NCBI GenBank assembly: GCA_964638815.1
Contig: CAZXBB010000374.1
Location: 1-29,429 of the forward strand
Direction: 5' to 3'
Length of the DNA: 29,429 nucleotides
Source: CAZXBB01 sp964638815
Lineage (GTDB): Bacteria > Planctomycetota > Phycisphaerae > Phycisphaerales > SM1A02
Part shown: positions 23,775 through 29,429 of the stretch, piece after piece
Layout of the letters: each line of letters starts with the position of its first letter
Position numbering within the stretch: position 1 is the first letter of the stretch
Notes under the pieces: generated by a model
What the model saw: the letters and a program-made list of their open reading frames with translations, nothing else
Databases searched by the model: none
Told to the model about the DNA's origin: nothing
Translations under genes and position numbers: made by a program

Positions 23775-24413
23775 ATGGACAAGGTTCTCGGCCATCTCGA
23801 AACGCTGTGGGCGGAGGCCGCCGTCATCTGGGTATCGGGCGGCTGGGCGATGGTGGCCATCGCCCTCACCTCGCTGCTGATGTTCGGGCTCGGCATCCAC
23901 GTCCACCTGCGGCTCCTGGGCAGAGGCTTTCTCTCGGTTCCCGAGAGGACCTGGCGCCGGTGGATCGTCAAGGAGAGCGAACGCAGGGGTCCGCTGGGCG
24001 AACTGGTGGGATACGCCACCGGCGCACGGTCCCTCGACGAGATGGGCCGCGTCTTCGAGCACCTCCGCGCGAACGAGATCGCGCCCTTCGATCGGGATCT
24101 TCGCGTCATGCGGATCTGCGTCGGCGTCGCCCCGCTGCTCGGACTGCTCGGCACGGTCGGCGGCATGCTCTCGACGTTCAGCGCGCTGTCGTCGGGCTCC
24201 GGCGGCGACCAGACGATGGCGCTCGTCGCGGGCGGCATTTCGGAGGCGCTCGTCACGACGGAGACCGGGCTCGTCGTCGCCCTCGCCGGGCTCTTTTTCC
24301 AGTACCAGCTCGCGCGGAAGCACGAGCGGTACAAGACCTTCCTGGCGCACGTCGAGACGGTGTGCGCCCAGCACCTCTACCGGGACCTTCGCCGTCGTCG
24401 CGCGGCCGCGTGA
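23775..24413 (+). CDS. exbB: ExbB-family proton channel protein
   Basis: Inner-membrane protein of 212 aa with three membrane segments (about 22-42, 112-137, 155-178) and the family signatures APLLGLLGTVGGMLSTF (119-135) and GGISEALVTTETGL (153-166). It forms the pentameric channel that with ExbD turns proton flow into motion of TonB. Size is normal for a compact ExbB2-type protein. It starts 2 nt after the TtpC-like gene, without a strong ribosome binding site, so it is probably coupled. The cytoplasmic loop (45-110) is Arg-rich, as usual. The pairing of this ExbB with the larger ExbB homologue mirrors the ExbB2/TtpC pair. Confidence 0.94.
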   Translation: MDKVLGHLETLWAEAAVIWVSGGWAMVAIALTSLLMFGLGIHVHLRLLGRGFLSVPERTWRRWIVKESERRGPLGELVGYATGARSLDEMGRVFEHLRANEIAPFDRDLRVMRICVGVAPLLGLLGTVGGMLSTFSALSSGSGGDQTMALVAGGISEALVTTETGLVVALAGLFFQYQLARKHERYKTFLAHVETVCAQHLYRDLRRRRAAA

Positions 24414-24444
24414 CCCGGCTCAATCAGCAGCGAGGATCTCCCCC

Positions 24445-24855
24445 ATGGGACGCTTCCGCGAATCCGCATCGGACACCACCGACGTCGGCATCGACATGTC
24501 GCCGCTCATCGACTGCGTGTTCATCCTGCTCATCTTCTTCATCGTGACGACGACCTTCGTCGAGGAGACCGGCGTCGAGGTGGACAAGCCGCAGGCCGCC
24601 TCCGCGGTCCGGCTGGAGAAGACGAGCATCCTGATCGCCCTGACTGCGAAGGGCGAGATCGTCTACGGCGGCCGCGAGATCGGCATCAGCGGCGTGCAGC
24701 CGCTCGTGAAGCGGATGCTCCAGAAGGAGGACGTCCCCGTCATCATCCAGGCCGACACCGACGCCCCGTCCGGTCTCCTCGTCCGCATCGTGGACGGGGC
24801 GAAGCTCGCCGGATGCGAAAAGGTCAGCGTGGCGACGAGCGGCGCCCGGCAGTGA
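24445..24855 (+). CDS. exbD: ExbD-family biopolymer transport protein
   Basis: Protein of 136 aa with one N-terminal membrane helix (IDCVFILLIFFIVTTTF, 22-38) and a periplasmic domain. The conserved motif MSPLID places the essential Asp at D23, the proton-carrying residue in the ExbD/TolR family. The periplasmic part ends with VIIQADTDAPSGLLVRIVDGAKLAGCEKVSVAT, the usual fold signature. GAGGA lies about 8 nt before the ATG. It follows ExbB after 31 bp and its TGA overlaps the GTG of tonB. It works within the ExbB channel to energise TonB. Confidence 0.95.
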   Translation: MGRFRESASDTTDVGIDMSPLIDCVFILLIFFIVTTTFVEETGVEVDKPQAASAVRLEKTSILIALTAKGEIVYGGREIGISGVQPLVKRMLQKEDVPVIIQADTDAPSGLLVRIVDGAKLAGCEKVSVATSGARQ

Positions 24856-25538
24856 GCACCGTGGTCGTCCGACAGAGCGGCAGCGCGGTGGCGATCGTGA
24901 AGCTCGTCATGCACGGCGCGTGGGTCGTGCTCGGCGCGCTCTTCCTGACGCTCGGCCTGTTCCTGGTCCTCCCGCTCATGCAGGCCATCAACAAGCCGCC
25001 GATCGCGGACCTGACGCTCCAGACGCTCAACACCGCGCTGCTGCCGCCGCCGCCCCCGGTGCTCGAGGACGAGCCGGAAGAGGAGCCGGAGGAGGAGCCG
25101 GAGAAGCCGCCGGAGCTCGAGCCGGAGTCCCGGCCGCTCGATCTCTCGCAGCTCGAGCTCACCCTGAATCCCGGGTTCGGCTCGGGATGGGGCGGGGACT
25201 TCGCGATCAACATCGAGGGCGCCGCCGGCGGAGAGAACGGCGTCGAGGCGCTGTTCTCTTCGAGCGATCTCGACCAGAAGCCGCGCGTCCTCTACCAGCC
25301 TCCCCCGCAACTGACGGAGAAGATGCGACGCAAGACGCCCGGTCATGCGGTCGTCATCTTCGTGGTGGACAGGAGCGGGCGCCCGCAGAGCCCCAGGGTG
25401 ATCGAGTCGTCGGACCCCGTGTTCGACCGCGCCGCGCTGGCGTGCGTGAAGCAGTGGAAGTTCGAACCCGGCAAGCGCGGCGGCGAGCCCGTCGAGTTCC
25501 GCATGCGCGTGCCCATCACATTCCCGAAGGGACGTTGA
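24852..25538 (+). CDS. tonB: TonB family energy transducer
   Basis: Protein of 228 aa from a GTG that overlaps the exbD stop (GTGA). One membrane helix (about 21-44, HGAWVVLGALFLTLGLFL) anchors it in the inner membrane. A Pro run (65-69) and an acidic Glu/Pro segment (72-95) cross the periplasm. A Gly-rich stretch follows, and the TonB C-terminal domain lies at about 145-224 with HAVVIFVVDRSGRPQSPRVI and ALACVKQWKFEPGKRGGEPV. The linker is short and acidic, without the Lys-Pro repeats of E. coli TonB, as in TonB2-type proteins. Upstream GTG/ATG codons in frame lie inside exbD and are less likely. It should contact the TonB box of the receptor encoded upstream. Confidence 0.93.
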   Translation: MSTVVVRQSGSAVAIVKLVMHGAWVVLGALFLTLGLFLVLPLMQAINKPPIADLTLQTLNTALLPPPPPVLEDEPEEEPEEEPEKPPELEPESRPLDLSQLELTLNPGFGSGWGGDFAINIEGAAGGENGVEALFSSSDLDQKPRVLYQPPPQLTEKMRRKTPGHAVVIFVVDRSGRPQSPRVIESSDPVFDRAALACVKQWKFEPGKRGGEPVEFRMRVPITFPKGR

Positions 25539-25539
25539 C

Positions 25540-26922
25540 GTGACCATCCTCCCGAGAAGAACCGTTGCCATGCTCCTCTTCGCGGCCCTCCCCCTCGCCA
25601 CTCCGCCGGCCTCGGCGTCGGGTCTCAGCGAAGGGCAGCTCGAGATCTGGAACGACCCCGCGTTCCAGGACCGCTTCACGCGGAGCTACATCGCCGAGAC
25701 CGAGATCGAGCCGCGGGTCGAGCGGGACGAGCGCGAGACGATGCAGAAGGTGATGGCCTTCGTGGCGGCCAACGACCCGGCCGCGGCGGCCGGGCTCCTC
25801 GAGCAGAAGCGCGGCGACCGCGCGACGGCCGTGTTCGACTTCACGCTCGGCAACCTCTTCTTCCAGCATGAGCGGCTCGAGGAGGCGGCCGCGGCCTACG
25901 AGATCGCCGTCCGCAAGCACCCGAAGTTCCGCCGCGCGTGGGGCAACCTCGGCATGGCGTACTTCAGGCAGGGCACGTACGACAAGGCCCTCCCCGCGCT
26001 CACGCGGGTCATCGAGCTCGGCGGCGCGGACGCGCTGACGTACGGGCTCATCGGCTACGCCTGGGCGAACGCCGGGGACAGCCTCGCGGCCGAGACCGCG
26101 TACCGCATGGCAATCCTTCTCGACCCGGCGACGATGGACTGGAAGATGGGGCTCGCCCGCAGCCTGTTCCGCCAGGAGCGTTTCGCCGACGCAGCCTCGC
26201 TGTGCGGCAGGCTGATCGACGAGGACCCAGAGCGGGCGGACCTCTGGATGCTCCAGGCGAACGCCTACATCGGCCTCAAGCAGCCGATGCGCGCCGCCCA
26301 GAACTACGAGATCGTGGACCGCCTCGGCGGCGCGACCGTCGAGAGCCTCAACATGCTCGGCGACATCTACATCAACGACGAGCTGTACGATCTCGCGGTG
26401 CAGAACTACGTGCGCGCGATGGCGAAGGAGACCGTCGCGAGCACCGACCGACCGCTGCGCGCCGCGCGTGTTCTGACGGCGCGCAGCGCGTTCCCCGAAG
26501 CCCGGGAGCTGCTGGACCGTCTCGAGGAGATCCACGCCGATCGCATCACCGACGCCGACCGCAAGGAGATCCTGAAGCTCCGCGCCCGGATCGCGGTCGC
26601 GCAGGGCGCCGGCGACGAGGAGGCGGCGATCCTGGAGGAGGTCGTCGCGCTCGACCCGCTCGACGGCGAGGCGCTGATCCTGCTCGGCCAGCACAGCCGC
26701 CGCGCCGGGGAGACCTCCAGGGCGATCAACTACTACGAGCAGGCCGCCAACCTCGAGGACTTCGAGGCCGAGGCCAGGCTGCGTCATGCTCAGCTCCTCG
26801 TCGGCGAGGGTCGCTACGCCGAGGCGCTGCCGCTCCTGCGACGCACGCTGACGCTCGAGCCGCGCGACAACGTGCGCGACTTCCTGACGGAAGTGGAGCG
26901 CGCGGCGAAGTCGAGGAGCTAA
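25540..26922 (+). CDS. Periplasmic TPR protein of the TonB operon
   Basis: Protein of 460 aa from GTG 25540, one base after the tonB stop, with AAGGGA about 7 nt upstream. A signal peptide ends near A25-S26 (AMLLFAALPLATPPASAS). TPR units are clear from about 95 on: FTLGNLFFQHERLEEAAAAY, AWGNLGMAYFRQGTYDKALP, YGLIGYAWANAGDSLAAETA, LWMLQANAYIGLKQPMRAAQ, and ALILLGQHSRRAGETSRAIN. TonB2-type operons in gammaproteobacteria end in just such a TPR gene, whose product helps receptor function. The gene ends 4 bp before the stop of the opposing Sel1 gene, leaving no space for a separate terminator. Confidence 0.92.
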   Translation: MTILPRRTVAMLLFAALPLATPPASASGLSEGQLEIWNDPAFQDRFTRSYIAETEIEPRVERDERETMQKVMAFVAANDPAAAAGLLEQKRGDRATAVFDFTLGNLFFQHERLEEAAAAYEIAVRKHPKFRRAWGNLGMAYFRQGTYDKALPALTRVIELGGADALTYGLIGYAWANAGDSLAAETAYRMAILLDPATMDWKMGLARSLFRQERFADAASLCGRLIDEDPERADLWMLQANAYIGLKQPMRAAQNYEIVDRLGGATVESLNMLGDIYINDELYDLAVQNYVRAMAKETVASTDRPLRAARVLTARSAFPEARELLDRLEEIHADRITDADRKEILKLRARIAVAQGAGDEEAAILEEVVALDPLDGEALILLGQHSRRAGETSRAINYYEQAANLEDFEAEARLRHAQLLVGEGRYAEALPLLRRTLTLEPRDNVRDFLTEVERAAKSRS

Positions 26923-26926
26923 CGGC

Positions 26927-28192
26927 TCACTCGGTCGGCACGCTGACGACGCGGGAGGGGCTCGCGGTCAGTTCGCGGGTGCGCCGGTCGGCTTCTTCGA
27001 TCTGCGTCGCAGTGAGGCGGCTGCGCACGAGCTCGCGGTGCGCGGACGCCGTCTCGTCGCCCTGCGCCGCGGCGAGGCCGTACCACACGCACGCCGCGAC
27101 CGCGTCCTTCGGGACGCCCCGTCCGTGCTCGTGCATCAGGCCGAGCTTCTGCTGCGAGGGGGCGTCACCCTGCTCCGCCGCGCGGCGGTACCACCGCGCG
27201 GCCTCGGCGTAGTCCTGCGGCACGCCCGTACCCTTCGCGTACATCAGCGCGAGGCTGCGCTGCGCAACGGCGAGCCCGTCGTCGGCGGCCTGGCGAATCC
27301 ACCTCGCTGCGGCGTCAACGTCGCGGGCAACGCCGAGGCCCTCGTGGCAGAGCCATCCGAGCGAGAACGCCGACGACGCGACGCCCTGCTCCGCCGCCAG
27401 CCGGAACCAGCGGGCCGCCTCGGTCTCGTCGCGCGCAACGCCGTCCCCCGAGAGGTACATCAGGCCGAGGTTGTTCCGCGCCGCGGCGTACCCGTTCTCC
27501 GCCGCGCGCCGGTACCAGGTCGCGGCGTCGGCCGCCGATTGAGGCACGCCTTCGCCGCGGGCGTGCATGACGCCCAGCGTGTGCTGGGCCGAGGCCGAGC
27601 CCTGCTCCGCCGCGCGAAGGTACCACCGGGCCGCCTCGCGCCGATCGCGCGTGACGTTGTTGCCGTCGTAGTACATCGAGCCGAGCGTGAGCTGGGCCTT
27701 GAGGTCGCCCTGCTCCCCCGCCTGCCGCAGGAGCGTCGTGGCGTCATCCCCATTGCCCGAGGGGGTCTGACCGAGCATCTGCATCACGCCGAGATTGTTC
27801 CGGGCCGGCGCGTACCCGTGCGCAGCGGCGCGCCGGTACCAGCGGGCGGCCTCCTCGTGGTCGCGCGCGACGCCGCGGCCTTCGTAGTACATCAGCCCCA
27901 GATTCGACTGCGCGGCGGGATGCTCGCGGTCAGCGGCCTGCCGGTACCACCGGACGGCCTGCTCCGCGTCACGCCCGACGCCAGTGCCCTCGTCGTACAT
28001 GAGTCCGAGAAGATACTGAGCGCGCGCGTCCCCGGACTCCGCGAGGGGCCGCCAGCGCTCGACCGCCTTGCCGTAGTCACCGCGGTCGTACGCGGCCATG
28101 CCGGCGCGGAAGCCGCCGGCGGCGCAGCCTGCGGAGGAGACTGTGACGGCGATCGCGCAGGACGCGATGATCCGGATGGTGTGGTGCCTCAT
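26927..28192 (-). CDS. Sel1-repeat putative lipoprotein
   Basis: Protein of 421 aa with an N-terminal export signal MRHHTIRIIASCAIAVTVSS ending in SAGC, a fair but not perfect lipobox with Cys23 as possible lipid site. A short TPR-like half (AAYDRGDYGKAVERWRPLAE) precedes nine Sel1 repeats of 36 aa with the pattern A-Q-x-x-L-G-x-M-Y-x-x-G-x-G-V-x-R-D-x-x-x-A-A-R-W-Y-R-x-A-A-E-Q-G. The third repeat is degenerate (MLGQTPSGNGDDATTLLRQ). Sel1 proteins act as adaptors in protein complexes; the partner here is unknown. The stop lies 4 bp beyond the end of the converging TPR gene. No ribosome binding site is evident before ATG 28192, and the spacer upstream carries six 13-bp repeats. Confidence 0.92.
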   Translation of the reverse strand: MRHHTIRIIASCAIAVTVSSAGCAAGGFRAGMAAYDRGDYGKAVERWRPLAESGDARAQYLLGLMYDEGTGVGRDAEQAVRWYRQAADREHPAAQSNLGLMYYEGRGVARDHEEAARWYRRAAAHGYAPARNNLGVMQMLGQTPSGNGDDATTLLRQAGEQGDLKAQLTLGSMYYDGNNVTRDRREAARWYLRAAEQGSASAQHTLGVMHARGEGVPQSAADAATWYRRAAENGYAAARNNLGLMYLSGDGVARDETEAARWFRLAAEQGVASSAFSLGWLCHEGLGVARDVDAAARWIRQAADDGLAVAQRSLALMYAKGTGVPQDYAEAARWYRRAAEQGDAPSQQKLGLMHEHGRGVPKDAVAACVWYGLAAAQGDETASAHRELVRSRLTATQIEEADRRTRELTASPSRVVSVPTE

Positions 28193-28271
28193 GCCAATGG
28201 CATCGGGGGCGCCGGGACGCGTCTTGAGGGGAACCGCCCCCGGGAACGCGAGCGGGTGGCGATCGACGTCC

Positions 28272-28349
28272 GAGAACCGTCTGGGAGAACCGTGTGCGAG
28301 AACCGTGTGCGAGAATCGTGTGCGAGAACCGTGTGTGAGAACCGTGTGG
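28272..28349. repeat. 13-bp tandem repeat, 6 copies
   Basis: GAGAACCGTGTGC and close variants follow each other six times without gaps (copies start at 28272, 28285, 28298, 28311, 28324, 28337). Changes are limited to one or two bases per copy, mostly at the last base. It lies in the 226-bp spacer between two divergent genes. Noncoding; either a cluster of binding sites for a regulator or a slippage repeat. Confidence 0.9.
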
Positions 28350-28418
28350 ACAAGCCATCGGCAGCCGCGACAATGTGCGCCTCATCGATTCGCCGGGAAG
28401 GACGGAGCGCAGAGCCGA

Positions 28419-29429
28419 ATGTCACGAGCCATCATCATGGGCGCCGCCGGGCGCGACTTCCACGACTTCAACGTGTACTGGAAGCGCCGGGAGGACGTCG
28501 AGGTCGTGGCGTTCACGGCGACACAGATCCCGGACATCGAGGGGCGCGTCTACCCGCCGGAGCTCGCCGGAGCCCGCTATCCCGACGGCATCCCGATTCG
28601 CCCCGAGGCCGAGCTGGAAACCCTGATCGCCGCACACGAGGCGGACCTCGTCGCGCTGGCCTACTCGGACCTGCCGCACGTCGAGGTGATGCACCTCGCC
28701 GCGCGCGCGAACGCGGCCGGCGCGACGTTCTGCATGCTCGGGGCGACGCAGACGATGATCGCGAGCGCGCTGCCGGTGATCGCCGTCAACGCGGTTCGCA
28801 CGGGCTGCGGGAAGAGCCAGGTGTCGCGGCGTCTGGGCCGGATCGTCCGCGACCTGGGGCACCGTCTCGCGGTGGTCCGGCACCCGATGCCGTACGGCGA
28901 CCTGCGCCGGCAGGTCTGCCAGCGCTTCGCCGAGCACGCCGACCTCGACCGCCACGAATGCACCATCGAGGAGCGTGAAGAGTACGAGCCGCACCTCGAC
29001 GCCGGGTGCGTCGTCTTCGCGGGCATCGATTACGAGGCCATCCTGCGGCAGGCCGAGGCCGAGGCCGACGTCGTGCTCTGGGACGGCGGAAACAACGACA
29101 CGGCCTTCTACTGGCCCGACCTCCAGATCGTCGTCGTCGATCCGCACCGGGCGGGGCACGAGCTCACGTACTACCCGGGCGAGACGAACCTCCGGCGGGC
29201 GGACATCGTGATCGTCAACAAGGTCGCGACGGCCGCGGCCGCCGACGTCGCCACCGTGGAGCGAAACGTCGCGACGGCGAATCCGCGCGCACGGATCCTG
29301 CGCGCCCGGTCGCCGGTGACGCTCGACGACCCCGAGGCCGTGCGCGGCAAGCGCGTGCTCGTGATCGAGGACGGTCCGACGCTGACCCACGGCGAGATGC
29401 GCTTCGGCGCCGGGCACGTCGCGGCCCGC
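28419..29429 (+). CDS. Cyclic 2,3-diphosphoglycerate synthetase-like P-loop protein (partial)
   Basis: Open frame of 337 codons from ATG 28419 to the window edge with no stop; the C-terminus is missing. The N-terminal part (MSRAIIMGAAGRDFHDFNVY) is a nucleotide-binding-like alpha/beta domain. The P-loop is AVRTGCGKSQ at about residues 126-135, followed by SRRLGRIVRDLGHRLAVVRHPM. Further blocks of the COG2403 family are LWDGGNNDTAFYWPDL, VVDPHRAGHELTYYPGETNL and DIVIVNK. Archaeal relatives make cyclic 2,3-diphosphoglycerate, a thermoprotectant; most bacterial homologues, usually labelled GTPase, have no known function, so the reaction is uncertain. GGAG lies about 11 nt upstream of the ATG. 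Family members run to about 440 residues, so roughly a quarter is cut off. Confidence 0.88.
   Translation, partial: MSRAIIMGAAGRDFHDFNVYWKRREDVEVVAFTATQIPDIEGRVYPPELAGARYPDGIPIRPEAELETLIAAHEADLVALAYSDLPHVEVMHLAARANAAGATFCMLGATQTMIASALPVIAVNAVRTGCGKSQVSRRLGRIVRDLGHRLAVVRHPMPYGDLRRQVCQRFAEHADLDRHECTIEEREEYEPHLDAGCVVFAGIDYEAILRQAEAEADVVLWDGGNNDTAFYWPDLQIVVVDPHRAGHELTYYPGETNLRRADIVIVNKVATAAAADVATVERNVATANPRARILRARSPVTLDDPEAVRGKRVLVIEDGPTLTHGEMRFGAGHVAAR

Noticed and set aside
28272..28349. 13-bp repeats as a CRISPR array
   Set aside because: The copies are directly adjacent with no unique spacers and are too short for CRISPR repeats; no cas gene is present.

Overview
The window is very GC-rich DNA from a Gram-negative (diderm) bacterium. 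Four secreted proteins end in short duplicated or single Ca-binding repeats of the dockerin type (D-x-N/D-x-D-G-x-V-x-F-x-D followed by a W-G-x-C-like tail). This ending, together with prepilin-like proteins, FG-GAP/NHL propellers and a TonB system of the TtpC/ExbB2 kind, points to the Planctomycetota, probably the class Phycisphaerae. That placement is an inference from protein style; no rRNA or tRNA gene is present.

Left part (139-4885): a leftward operon of five enzymes: a VOC protein, a tagatose/psicose 3-epimerase-like TIM barrel, a mandelate racemase/muconate lactonizing enzyme-family dehydratase or racemase, a second VOC protein and a D-isomer-specific 2-hydroxyacid dehydrogenase. Several genes overlap by 4 bp. 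It is divided from a rightward HxlR-type regulator, built of two winged-helix halves, by a short AT-rich region in which two good sigma70-type promoters run in opposite directions over one palindrome. The module looks like catabolism of a sugar or sugar acid under local control.

Middle part (5008-14405): a YjdF-like (DUF2238) membrane protein, an FG-GAP seven-bladed propeller with a dockerin-like tail, then a tightly packed rightward set of four prepilin-like genes (GspH/FimT-like, GspJ-like with a very long tail, MshD/GspI-like, PilX/GspK-like). Next come an M43 (pappalysin-type) zinc peptidase with a dockerin-like tail and, on the other strand, an NHL-repeat propeller with a GACC cysteine module and a dockerin-like half. 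Two short decayed dockerin-like fragments lie beside the NHL gene. An 811-bp gene-free stretch with tandem repeats follows.

Right part (14934-26922): a secreted beta-solenoid-like protein with a dockerin-like tail, a perfect 15-bp hairpin, then an apparent seven-gene overlapping or nearly touching operon preceded by a TPR-type gene: TonB-dependent receptor, DUF3450-like coiled-coil protein, large TtpC-like ExbB homologue, ExbB, ExbD, TonB and a TPR protein. Together this is a complete outer-membrane uptake system: receptor, energising complex and accessory proteins, with a candidate surface partner at its head.

Far right: a leftward Sel1-repeat putative lipoprotein, a run of six 13-bp repeats in the divergent spacer, and the start of a rightward cyclic 2,3-diphosphoglycerate synthetase-like P-loop protein cut by the window edge.
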